Virus record (IMG/VR): IMGVR_UViG_3300025141_000511
Coordinates: 1-29,914 of that record
Reading direction: 5' to 3' (one strand)
From: a virus
Length of the DNA stretch: 29,914 nt
Part shown: piece after piece, positions 13,709 through 23,700 of the stretch
How positions within the stretch are numbered: position 1 is the first letter of the stretch
Layout: every line of letters starts with the position of its first letter
The notes under the pieces: generated by a model
What the model was told of the DNA's origin: nothing
What the model saw: only the letters and a program-made list of their open reading frames with translations
The model's database searches: none
Made by a program: the position numbers and the translations under genes

Positions 13709-14419
13709 ATGGCTGAAGCCAGCCCAATATTTCTTATCGATGATGTTGAGGCTTTGTGGCCTCGGATTAACCGTTGTTACAGGTTCGACAACAAGAAGAA
13801 AAAGTCGGTCCCTTGCGGCGCCTTTGACGACGGAGCTAAGTACGAAACAAGTTTCCGTATGAATAAGGCCCAAGCTAAAAAACTATGGGCCGCTATGCTT
13901 ACGGCGTATGAAGAAAAGGCAGCTACTCAAGACGGCTGGCCGGATAAGTTTGATAACCCCTTCACCAAGGATGAGGACGGCGCGTTTACTTTTAAAGCGT
14001 CTCTCAAGGGCGCTTACGGTAAAGATGCCACACGTAAACCTACGCAGTACGATGCTAGGAATACCGTACTTGATGAAGATTTCATGCTTACAACGGGTAG
14101 TACGGTTAATATAGCCGTGTCATTCACGCCATACAATGGTAGTATCGGCACCGGAGTATCCTTACGTCTACGTGCAGTACAGGTTATCAGGTACGCTATC
14201 ATGAAAAGCCGTTCCCCCTTTGGTACCACTGAAGGGTTCGCAGTTACAGCAGAGGTTGAAAATCCTTTCGATGCCAACGAGCGTCATCCCACCCCCGAAG
14301 ATACCGAAAGTGGTGACGAAGTAGTTATTGATGAACCGGTGAAGGTCAGTAAAAAGGTCACACCAGCCAAGGCTACGAACAAAGACTTGGATTCATTGGT
14401 GGACGCTTGGGACGACTAA
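13709..14419 (+). CDS. Single-stranded DNA-binding protein (gp2.5/DUF2815-like)
   Basis: 236 aa from the ATG at 13709 behind AGGAG; the open frame extends upstream to 13637 but overlaps the preceding gene. The core has an OB-fold-like, strand-rich region with FTFKASLKGAYG, DARNTVL, TTGSTVNIAVSFTPYN and GVSLRLRAVQVI, as in DUF2815 and T7 gp2.5-type proteins. The C-terminus is acidic and ends DSLVDAWDD, the typical acidic tail by which phage and bacterial SSBs recruit polymerase and helicase. It coats single-stranded DNA during replication and recombination. Followed by a structured non-coding gap. Confidence 0.8.
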   Translation: MAEASPIFLIDDVEALWPRINRCYRFDNKKKKSVPCGAFDDGAKYETSFRMNKAQAKKLWAAMLTAYEEKAATQDGWPDKFDNPFTKDEDGAFTFKASLKGAYGKDATRKPTQYDARNTVLDEDFMLTTGSTVNIAVSFTPYNGSIGTGVSLRLRAVQVIRYAIMKSRSPFGTTEGFAVTAEVENPFDANERHPTPEDTESGDEVVIDEPVKVSKKVTPAKATNKDLDSLVDAWDD

Positions 14420-14433
14420 AGTAAATACATATA

Positions 14434-14515
14434 ACTACGGCCATACATTTTTTGGGTTAGCCGGTGGGTGACTTTCCGCCGGGGTAAGCACCTCTATAAA
14501 GTGTATGGTCGTAGT
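14434..14515 (+). ncRNA. Candidate structured RNA / cis-regulatory element
   Basis: 82-nt element in the 116-bp gap before the primase gene. Outer stem of 18 consecutive pairs (14434-14451 with 14498-14515), two of them G-U. Inner stem CCGGTGG (14461-14467) with CCGCCGG (14476-14482), one G-U, loop GTGACTTT. A short 4-bp helix (14454-14457 with 14490-14493) is possible, and GGTG (14463-14466) could alternatively pair with CACC (14489-14492), a pseudoknot or switch possibility. G-U pairs point to RNA. It ends about 20 nt before the primase start. It matches no riboswitch class I can recall. Confidence 0.6.
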
Positions 14516-14535
14516 ATCTCTTCAAAGGAAATGGG

Positions 14536-17361
14536 ATGGATACAAATGATTTTCTTGGGGAAGCGTTAGGAGACGATGGGTTTTATTGTGTGTTTGCCTC
14601 GCACGCTACGGAAAACAAGCGTGTACAAAATTTCTATACCTCTAAAGACGCTCTCATAACCGCAGCCGAACAATTAGATAAAGATGGGTTCGATACATAT
14701 TTTGCACTAGCTACCTTCCATACCGATAACTCCCGAAAAGCTGATAACGCGCACCAACTTAAATCTTTCTTTCTGGATTTGGATTGTGGTCCCGATAAGG
14801 AATACGCAGATCAATCCGCCGCCTTATCCGCGCTACAAAAATTCTGCATATCGCTAGACATACCTAAACCCACGCTGGTTAGTTCCGGTCGTGGAATACA
14901 CGCATATTGGTTTTTGTCAGAACCTATTAGTGTACAGGAGTGGTCGCAAACTGCGGAGCAGCTAAAGGTCGCATGTGCTAAATATAACTTATTAGCAGAC
15001 CCTGCCGTAACCGCCGACGCAGCACGGGTGCTACGTGTTCCTCATACACACAACCATAAGGACGATCCGCCGACTGAAGTCATCCAGTTGGGTAGCAACA
15101 TACTCTCAGCACCAATAAATCTGGACGTATTCGTTGAGTATCTTGCCGATGTGCCGATACCAGTTCCGACGAAACATATTCCAGTGGGTAGTAACGCTGT
15201 GATGGATGCGCTACTCGGCAACAGAAAAAACGTATTCAAAGATATAATGGTGAAGACCCGCAACGGTGTAGGTTGTGGGCAGTTGGCGTACATACTAACA
15301 AAGCAGGATGAAGTCAGCGAACCACTCTGGCGTGCGGGACTATCTATAGCAAAATTTTGTGAAGACGCGGATCGCGCAGCGCGGAAGATATCGGAAAACC
15401 ATCACGAGTTCAGTTTAAAAGACACGATGGATAAGATGGATAGGATCAAAGGTCCTTACCATTGTAGCAGGTTTGACGAATATAACCCCGATATATGTAC
15501 CGAATGTTCGCACTGGGGGGAGGTGAAATCACCCATAGTCCTCGGTAGTAGGGTGCGCGAGGCGACGGAAGAAGACAATATCGTGGAAGCCCCGGCTCTT
15601 GAATTACCTGATACACCCGTTAACACATACAAAATACCGTCCTACCCAGAGCCTTATTTCAGAGGTGCAAACGGAGGGATATATAAGAGGGTTAGCTTAC
15701 CAGACGGAAGCATAGAGGAAGCTCAAATATACCATAATGATTTATATGTAGATAAACGGTTGTGGGATAAGGAACAAGGCGAGAGCCTTGTCATGAAACT
15801 ACACCTACCTCGCGATGGTGTAAGGGAATTTACCATACCGTTTTCGGCGGTGAATTCCCGCGACGAATTTAGAAAAGAAATGTCACATTACGGTGTGGCC
15901 ATAGGAAAAATGGAGTTACTTATGACATATACGAATTCTTGGGTTAACGAACTGCAAGCGGATAGTGCAGCGGAAGAAGCCCATAAACAGTTTGGTTGGA
16001 CTGACGATGATTGTGAATTATTCATTCTAGGCAACCAAGCGATATCTGCAAATCAGGTTGATTTTAACCCGCCATCCAGCCAGACCACCGCGTTGTTCCC
16101 GTCTTTTGAGCCTAAAGGTACGCTGCAAGATTGGAAAGACACCATAAATTTCTATAACCGTGACGGGTTTGAAGTACATCAGTTCGTGGTCGGTTCTGCT
16201 TTCGGTAGCGCGCTTATGAACCTAGCCCCTGTGAATTGCGCGGCTTTACATCTACACAGTAAGGAGTCTGGTGTAGGTAAGACGACTGCTATGTCTGCTG
16301 CGGTCTCGGTATGGGGTAGACCCGAAGACCTTGTTCTACGCAAAGAAGATACGTTTAACACTAAGATGCACCGGGGCGAGATATACCACAGTCTACCTCT
16401 GTACTTAGACGAGTTAACCGAAGCTAAAGCGTCTGAACTAAGTAACATGGCATACCAATTAACAGGTGGTCGCCAACGCGGTCGAATGACAAGCAGTGGT
16501 AATGCTGAACGGTACCGCGGAGACGCTTGGAAGTTGTTGGCTGTAACTACCGGGAATACCAGCATCATCGAACGAATAAGTATGACGAAAGCTATGCCAA
16601 AAGCGGAAGCGCAGCGCATATTGGAAGTCAAGGTAGACCGCATGTTCGATGAGGTTGAGGATAAAAAAATACAGGATGATTTCCTCGCAGCCGTAAATAA
16701 CAACTACGGTCACGCGGGTAAAATATACATCCAATACATTCTGAACCACATGGATGACGTAAAAGAGATATTGGAGCAAGTGCGGGAAAGGGTTGACAAG
16801 GGAGCGGGGCTTACCTCCGAAAATAGGTTTTGGTCTGCTTTCGTTACGAACACTATGGCGGGTCTTATGCTGGCAAAAAAGGCTGGACTTATAGACTACG
16901 ACATAAAGAAGTTATTCAAGTGGGCTATAAACATGCTCGAATATAGTAAGAACTATGTCTCTGGCATGAACACCTCGGTCGAGGAGACCTTGAACGACTA
17001 CATTATGGAGCATTACTCCAACGTCTTATGGATCAAAAGCACGGATGATTTACGTAAAAAAGATAATGCTGGGATGGACTCCCTGATCGTGCCGGAAGCA
17101 CTGCCGCGAGGTCAGATGGTGGCTAGATATGAAACCGATTTGAAACGAGCGTATCTCCTACCGAAACCCCTTCGGGTATGGTGCGGTGAACAGCAAATCA
17201 ACTATGCCTCGTTTGTCGAGGACCTACAGAAAAAACTGGGAGCTACTAAAATTAAAATGCGGTTGAGCAAAGGTACGCATATGCAGCTACCGCCAACCAC
17301 CGTGCTAGTGGTCAAATGTGATCTGGAGGTAGACGATGTGCCAAGGGGTGTTGAAGACTGA
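14536..17361 (+). CDS. Primase-helicase: AEP (PrimPol-like) primase fused to DUF927-type ATPase
   Basis: 941 aa, ATG behind AAAGGA. The N-terminal AEP primase has FFLDLDCG (DxD, D81 and D83), SSGRGIHAYW (116-125, His122) and VTADAARVLRVPHTHNHK (158-175, the third catalytic Asp). A Cys/His cluster near 310-326 (C, C, C, H around ICTECSHW) may bind zinc. The C-terminal helicase domain is DUF927-like: SKESGVGKTT Walker A (575-584), LYLDE Walker B (D625, E626) and TTGN sensor 1 (about 675). It should prime and unwind DNA at the phage fork, replacing separate DnaG and DnaB proteins. The next small gene overlaps its end by 26 bases. Confidence 0.9.
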   Translation: MDTNDFLGEALGDDGFYCVFASHATENKRVQNFYTSKDALITAAEQLDKDGFDTYFALATFHTDNSRKADNAHQLKSFFLDLDCGPDKEYADQSAALSALQKFCISLDIPKPTLVSSGRGIHAYWFLSEPISVQEWSQTAEQLKVACAKYNLLADPAVTADAARVLRVPHTHNHKDDPPTEVIQLGSNILSAPINLDVFVEYLADVPIPVPTKHIPVGSNAVMDALLGNRKNVFKDIMVKTRNGVGCGQLAYILTKQDEVSEPLWRAGLSIAKFCEDADRAARKISENHHEFSLKDTMDKMDRIKGPYHCSRFDEYNPDICTECSHWGEVKSPIVLGSRVREATEEDNIVEAPALELPDTPVNTYKIPSYPEPYFRGANGGIYKRVSLPDGSIEEAQIYHNDLYVDKRLWDKEQGESLVMKLHLPRDGVREFTIPFSAVNSRDEFRKEMSHYGVAIGKMELLMTYTNSWVNELQADSAAEEAHKQFGWTDDDCELFILGNQAISANQVDFNPPSSQTTALFPSFEPKGTLQDWKDTINFYNRDGFEVHQFVVGSAFGSALMNLAPVNCAALHLHSKESGVGKTTAMSAAVSVWGRPEDLVLRKEDTFNTKMHRGEIYHSLPLYLDELTEAKASELSNMAYQLTGGRQRGRMTSSGNAERYRGDAWKLLAVTTGNTSIIERISMTKAMPKAEAQRILEVKVDRMFDEVEDKKIQDDFLAAVNNNYGHAGKIYIQYILNHMDDVKEILEQVRERVDKGAGLTSENRFWSAFVTNTMAGLMLAKKAGLIDYDIKKLFKWAINMLEYSKNYVSGMNTSVEETLNDYIMEHYSNVLWIKSTDDLRKKDNAGMDSLIVPEALPRGQMVARYETDLKRAYLLPKPLRVWCGEQQINYASFVEDLQKKLGATKIKMRLSKGTHMQLPPTTVLVVKCDLEVDDVPRGVED

Positions 17362-17563
17362 CGACTTAAACCCAGACGGTGTACGGATCGTAGTAAACTG
17401 GGACGATATGGTTGCTGGGGCTTCGGTGTTCATACCATGTATAAATACTGACGAAGCTATGAAGCAAGCGGCTGCTATAACCTTAGAAAAAGGTTATAAA
17501 ACGGAAGGGCAGGTTGTGGTAGAAAATAGCATTTTAGGTATTCGCATTTGGAGAACCGTGTGA
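17336..17563 (+). CDS. Small conserved phage protein at the end of the replication operon (75 aa)
   Basis: ATG at 17336 inside the end of the primase gene, with CTGGAGG upstream. The sequence LNPDGVRIVVNWDDMVAGASVFIPCINTDEA...LGIRIWRT is compact and alternates strands and a helix. I have the impression of seeing the GASVFIPCIN and RIWR segments in other phage replication modules, but know no function. It is the last + strand gene; its final codons form the left arm of the first terminator stem. Confidence 0.7.
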   Translation: MCQGVLKTDDLNPDGVRIVVNWDDMVAGASVFIPCINTDEAMKQAAAITLEKGYKTEGQVVVENSILGIRIWRTV

Positions 17564-17611
17564 TAGTATAATTAGTGACAGTCACCCTCCCTGACTGTCG
17601 GTTCTCCTTTT
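17550..17611 (+). terminator. Two-tier hairpin terminator
   Basis: Outer stem GGAGAACCG (17550-17558) with CGGTTCTCC (17599-17607) followed by TTTT. Inner stem GACAGTCA (17577-17584) with TGACTGTC (17592-17599), loop CCCTCCC. The left arm overlaps the stop of the last + strand gene. Confidence 0.7.
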
Positions 17612-17639
17612 GTAGTGGTTTGTACTGCTACACCCATCT

Positions 17640-17679
17640 TCCCCTCGTGGTAACGCCAATAACCGCGGGGGGATTTTTT
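17640..17679 (+). terminator. Rho-independent terminator
   Basis: 11-bp stem TCCCCTCGTGG (17640-17650) with CCGCGGGGGGA (17663-17673), two G-U pairs, 12-nt loop, followed by six T. Confidence 0.8.
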
Positions 17680-17704
17680 ATGGTGTTGAGTATATAGCTA
17701 CGGA

Positions 17705-17737
17705 AATTCGCCGCCTAAATTCGCCGTTAATTCGCCG
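17705..17737. repeat. Three direct AATTCGCCG repeats
   Basis: AATTCGCCG at 17705-17713, 17718-17726 and 17729-17737 (spacing 13 and 11 bp). The third is the left arm of the next terminator; the others could pair with the same right arm. Confidence 0.7.
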
Positions 17738-17757
17738 TGTTTTTACGGCGATTTTTT
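17732..17757 (+). terminator. Rho-independent terminator at the convergent junction
   Basis: TCGCCGT (17732-17738) with ACGGCGA (17745-17751), loop GTTTTT, then six T. It reads for + strand transcripts. On the - strand the same hairpin is not followed by a T-run, so no clear terminator for the virion operon is visible. Confidence 0.75.
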
Positions 17758-17758
17758 A

Positions 17759-20700
17759 TTAGAAGTCCAAATCCAAATCTAGGAACTTCGCTAGGTTCAT
17801 ACCGCTCTCTCCCCAGAAATCATTACTATGCGCCAGTAAGTCGGCGCTTAGACTTGGGTTGATGGTCACACCATTGTGCATTTTAGCGGCGGTTTTAAAC
17901 CTCATAGCCATAGACTTCTGTATGGTAGAACCTGCGATAGCCCAACTAGGATGTTTTTTGTTGTAAGAAATAACATCTTTAAACGCTGACTCCACATCAC
18001 TACCGTCGCCCATAGCAAGAGCCATGTGAAAATCATCTAACGCCCTTTTGCGTCTCTTGGCAGTGCCGCGTTCAATTTCTTTTTTGCTCCGGTTTATATC
18101 CGATTGCAATGTGTAACCTGTAGGGGCAAAACCAAAGAACTGGAATAGTAATTCGCCCGTAGTAACATCGTCATATATGGGGTTACCTTTTCGGGTATGG
18201 ATACCGCCTGCGTCCAAACCAGAATATCTGTACGTTTTTGCTATATTACGGAAGGCTGCAGGTAGCGTATTCTCTATCCCACGCTGTAACTCACCATTCA
18301 TCATATCCTTTACACCCCGTGCGAACTGCGAACCCACACTCCACGCGGGTCCACCAACAGCCTGCATAGCTATATCTGCCGCGGATTGGTTTTGAGCATA
18401 TGGGTTCAACCTAAATATTAAGTTACCAAGCCCGATACGATTGGCTACATCTACACCAAGTGTTGCGTTGAATGCGCCCTTATACCAACCTTCACCGATA
18501 TATTGACGCACAATGGTTTCGGCATCTTCTTCATCGTCATCCAAGAACATATTTGCAACTAAGAGGAACGCCCCGAACATGGGTATACCCTGTACTCCAG
18601 ACAATAAGACGGACATTCCTAATATACCTACTAGTTGTTTCTGTGCGGTACGTCTCACAATCGGATCTGCGTCTTTGAAAGCTATCTTACCCGTTTTCAG
18701 TATCGTGTAGTACATCTGCACGCCGAAAGTCTTATACATCGAGGCTACACGCCCAATATGGGTTTGGGCTATACGGGGGGCTGTGGCTAAGAATGCACCA
18801 CCATTCATCTCCTGTGATCGGTATATAGCCTCTGTAGAGGCGGCTTCCTGCATCTGGGCATCGGACATGCCCCGTTCCGCTTCAGTAGTTTTCTTCGGGT
18901 CTTTAGCTCTTAAACGGTCCAATTCCAGCTTATAAACCGTGGTCATAGCAACCTGCCGGTTGAAACGCTCTACCTGATGGAACATAAAAGCAGAATAGGC
19001 GTTCGTCATATCCCATTTACTTTTGGCGCGCCCAGACATTTCGACACCCAGAGTATCATAGAACAACGAGCGGTTGAGCTGCCCTTGGGCCGACGCCTTC
19101 TCTACGAGAGTTTGTAGGTCACGTATCTCTTTAATTTTATCTTTACTTAACCCTTTAAGTTTTTCTTCCCGTATCCTAAAGCTACCATCCCCACGCAGTT
19201 CAAAATAGTTATCTATAGACGGCATACCCCCAACCTGTACGGATTTATCTTCTCCTAGGGGAGTTATTTTCCGTGTCATCCCACTATTTTTTATAAGCCC
19301 CATAGAACTACCTAAGATTTCTGTAGCTGGACCTATACCGTATTTACCTATCAAGATGGGGTACATCATCAAGGGTATTTGTGACATATTGACCAGTGCA
19401 GATGACACGTTGAAACCAATCGTGCCTATAAAAGCAACGCGGTTAGCCTGTGCTGCTAATCTGTTCGCTGCGTCTCTAGGTGGGGATTTAGCAAAGGAAG
19501 CACGTAGCTGTAGTTCTTCGTAGAATATCCTAGCAGACCTTTTATCTGGGCCGTTCTTGCCCTTTTGTTCTGTTTCGTACTCTTTCTTCAGGTCCGACAT
19601 AATGTCGTTTATTTCTCTAGTATGCTTCATACGGGCTATCTGTGCGCCCATATCATATGCCCTTTGTCGGAACGCCAGTTCAGCGTCTTCTATATGCCCC
19701 AGTTCACCTTGGCCTTCCCTACCGCGGCTGATAAGTTGTTTGGCGAATGAAGATTCAGGCATGGTGTGTAAGAAAATTTGCAGAAACTCTTGTTGCACGT
19801 CTTCTGCAACCTTGGCATTACCTAATAACTGTAGGGTTTCTGCTACAAACGTATCAGATACTTTTCCTCCACCCTTAGTCATTTCTCTAGGGTTAGAGTA
19901 TTGATTTATAGTACCTTTAACAACGTCAGGGTCTCCCTCAATATTCTTTATAAATGCGTTTCGCTCTCCACCACTCTTGAACGCCATGTACACGGTTTCG
20001 GGTTTACCGGTGTTGGGGTCCTTCCCGGTAAATGATAACCAGTAATCACCTTCACGGGTAAGGGGGAAGTACGGTTCAATACGGTTCTTCTCAAATATCT
20101 TATCGAACACAGTCTTTTTAAGTTCTTTCTTAGCATCCTCACTTATATTGTTACCATCAGCATCCTTAACATTATCAATAGCATCGGTTAAAACTTCTTG
20201 AAGTTGTTTTGCTTGCCTAGCGTACGTATTCCGCAATAACGTGTATATTTCTTTACCACCCGTATCTATAGTCTTGACATCTTTCCGCATGTCTTTCCAC
20301 ACCGCTAACTTATCGGCGTTGTTTTCATATTTTTCCTCAAGCGCATACGGGTCTACCTGCTGGGTGGTGCTTCGGTATACGAGGTTGTTAAAGGCTTTCT
20401 TAGTGGCGTCAGGTTTTCCTTTAAGCCAATTGGTTAACCGATCAGCGGCAGCATCCAGATGCGTATCAGACATACCCTGTGAACCATTCATTAGTTGTAT
20501 AGCGTCATGCAGTTTTTGCGCTGATCGTAAACCGAACCCTCCCGCCATATCGGCTAGGGCTTGCATGGGGGATATATACCCCAATGTTTCTTTGGCTTTG
20601 TCGCTTATAATCGATTGCTTTACAGCGTCTACAAAGTCTTTTCGGTATCCCTTCGTAAGTTTAGGGAAACCCTTAGAGAAGTTACCTAGGTTCTTCATAA

Positions 20701-23700
20701 TACCCGCAACTGATGCAGGGTCAGAATTCATATATAGAATGCCAGCGTCACGATGCTGCGGAGCCGGGGCCAGTATAGAATTTACAAGTTGGTCAGTTCT
20801 ATCCAACACCGAATCCGATTTTAACGGCTTCGTATTCATACCCAGAATACTACGTACAAAATTAGTTACGATGTTAGCGAACCGTTGCAGGGCGCTTATG
20901 GGTCCACCCTTAGGGTTTATGCCTGCGAGGAATTGTTGGAATTCGACATTACCGAATGCTTCCGATACGAACTCGTCTACATTACGCGCGCCGTACACAT
21001 CTCCAAGAGAATCTTGAATATCGTTGAATAGTTTTTCTAGCTTCTTGGTAACAGTGTGAGACTTGTTTGCAAGCGTGGCGGAAGTCAGCGCGTGCGTCGT
21101 CTCATGTAATACGGTGTGCGTGTTGATACCAGTTTTAGCGTCGAGCCTTATGGTGTTCGTCTTGGGATCAAAATGCCCAGCCATAGGCACGCCAAGCTCG
21201 TCCGTAAGGTTCTCGACTACCTCTACCTTGGTATCGCCCAGTTTATCGCCTAACCGTCTAGCGACGTTGGCAAGCCGTTTGTTACCCGTAGTAGCTGCGA
21301 TTATACGTAGCGCATTCTTAATATCCCCTTGTATAAGCGACACACCTACCATCGGGTGGGCATCTACATCTACAGCGGCTACTGCATCGGCAGCTAGGTA
21401 TTTTTTAGTGCCCCCTCGTTTAGCTTTTTCTACGTTAGGACGCTGTCCTAGGTCCGCCCTATAAGATAGAGCCCAACTGTGTGCGCCCTCAGACAAGTTA
21501 TTCTTAACCCACGCTAAGGCTGATTCACCACTAACCGCGTTCATCCCCCCAAAATATTCTTTCTGTATGTCAGTCATACCTTTTAGGTTGGCTGTTCTAC
21601 CTCCGGTCAGGGCATAAGCTATCTCTACTAAACCGTTTACAGGGTCGGGTTGCCTACTAAAAAACAACCTAGGTTTACCTCCCTTGGTTTTAGTCTGACC
21701 TAATAACTCCCGTACTTTGCGGATATCTTCTTCGGTTAATGGGTCTGGGTTATTCCGCAAGGCACGCTGTAAACGTTCGTGTATGTAACTTCTTACATCC
21801 GTAGCAGACACAAATACCTTCAAATTATTAGAAGCAGTCTCATCCCATGCCTTGGTAAACTCTTTTATCTCCCTATTCTGCCCTTTCGTACGTCTTTTTT
21901 GAGCGGTTTCCTGCGCCTGACTTTCTTCTGTGACAGGAGTAAAGGGTTCACTTAGTCGCGTAGCCAGAGGACCCGGCGGTAATCCCCAAGCCCTTAGCTG
22001 TTCGGGGGTATGGAATATCTGACCTTCTATTTCTTGTTCACCTGTAGCGTCCCGTGCTTCGGCAACAGCGTTTTCTGCCTTTTGTACGGACGGCGGGAAC
22101 TCGGTTATAGTAACCCCTTGGACTTTTCTAGCAGCAGCTTCTTGTGCCACTCTTTTTTGTCTTAATGATTTTCCTGTTTTTGGTTTTGGTGTTTCTTCTG
22201 TCTTTGCGGAAGCAGCGCGCCTTTGTGGTTTTTTTCGTGTCTTTGCAGAAGCAGCGCGTGGTTCGACAGGAGTGATAGGAGTGATAGCAGTATCAAAATC
22301 TATTTCTAACTGCTCGCCAATTGTAGAAAGCTCGGCGTCAACATCTTCGTTAATAAACGCACTCTCTGGAGCAACACCTAAATCTTCCGTAATAGGCGGT
22401 TCTAATTGAGCTTGTTCTCTTCCTTCTCTAACATCAGGTGTTCCAGTATCAGGCTCAACGCCCACCACTGGTGCGGGATCAAGTGCCGGAGTTCCTTCGG
22501 TATCTCCGGGTACAGGAGCGGAGGTCCCTTCGACAATATCCTGAACGCGTGCTCCACTTGTTCCGTCGTCAGTTCTTGGAGCCACAGATACTGCGCCCCT
22601 AGCAATTTCTCTAGGTGCTGGTTGTCTAGCATCTGGACCTCGTACTTCTTCTAATTCTCGTAAATCAGTTTGGGGCGCGCGTAGTCGTTCTCCTTTTTCG
22701 TTTAGCCGCATTTGGTATTGTTGACGAGGCTTAATAGGTTTAGCAAGAGCAGCATCTTCAGCACGGGTAGCAGCTACAACATCAGTAGCCCTATTTATTG
22801 CTCGTAGTTCTGGCCCAGTTGGAGCCGTCTTAGTAATACCCTCGTCTCTTAACGCGGAAATAAAACGCCCCCGTGCTATTTCTGGATTAGGATCACGTAA
22901 GTCTGTCAGCACCGAATCTAGTATGGCACCCCGTTTTGCAGCAGTTTCCTGCTGTTGTTGGGTATCAAGCTGCCCCCCGATAGTCTCTAAATCTGATTCG
23001 GCACGAAGTGTTTCGTCTGCCGCTACCATTTCTTCTAGTTGGGCAGTTTCGGTATCTCCTTGTTGGCGAGCGGCAATAGCATCTTCGATATCAAGCTGTT
23101 CAGCTTCAGGAACAGGAGCTACTTCTGCTTCTTCCTGTACATCCATAAACTGATCCGCGGGCCAACGGGGAGTACCAAGCCTACGATCTTCTTGTTCTTG
23201 TTGTAGTGCAAATAAATCAGGCTGCTCAAATGCGGCTTCATCACCACGTTCAACAGCGCGTAATGCGGCTCGTTCCCTAGCAGCAGCTTGTGCTGCTTGT
23301 TCAGCTTCAGCACCGGGTACAGATTCAAACGGCAATTCTTCTTGTGTTGGTTCCCTACGCCGCTCTAACTCTGCAAGACGCCGACCTACTTCAGGAGAAC
23401 CAGCGGGTCCAAATAAATCAAGTTGAGTGTCTTCGACAGGCGCACGCCCTAAATCCACAGCACGGCTTTCTAGCTCACCCGCATAACGGGGGAACAGCTC
23501 ACCTTGCTCTCTGTTTGTTTGTTCAAGGACGCTAGCTACGATCTCGCGCTCTGAAGGTGGTGTAATACCTAAATCGGCATCAGGAGAAAACAACTCACCT
23601 TGTGTAGGTTCAACAGGTTTAGCGGGTTCGGTAGGTGTAGTAGTTGAAGGTCTACGACGCCCCCCAAGTACCTCACCTGTACCGCGTACTGTGCCACCGA

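Noticed and set aside
20241-21017. 258-aa + strand ORF opposite the giant gene, and similar + strand ORFs at 19557, 21063 and 25758
   Set aside because: Ser/Cys-rich antisense shadows of the - strand genes with no recognisable domain or ribosome site.
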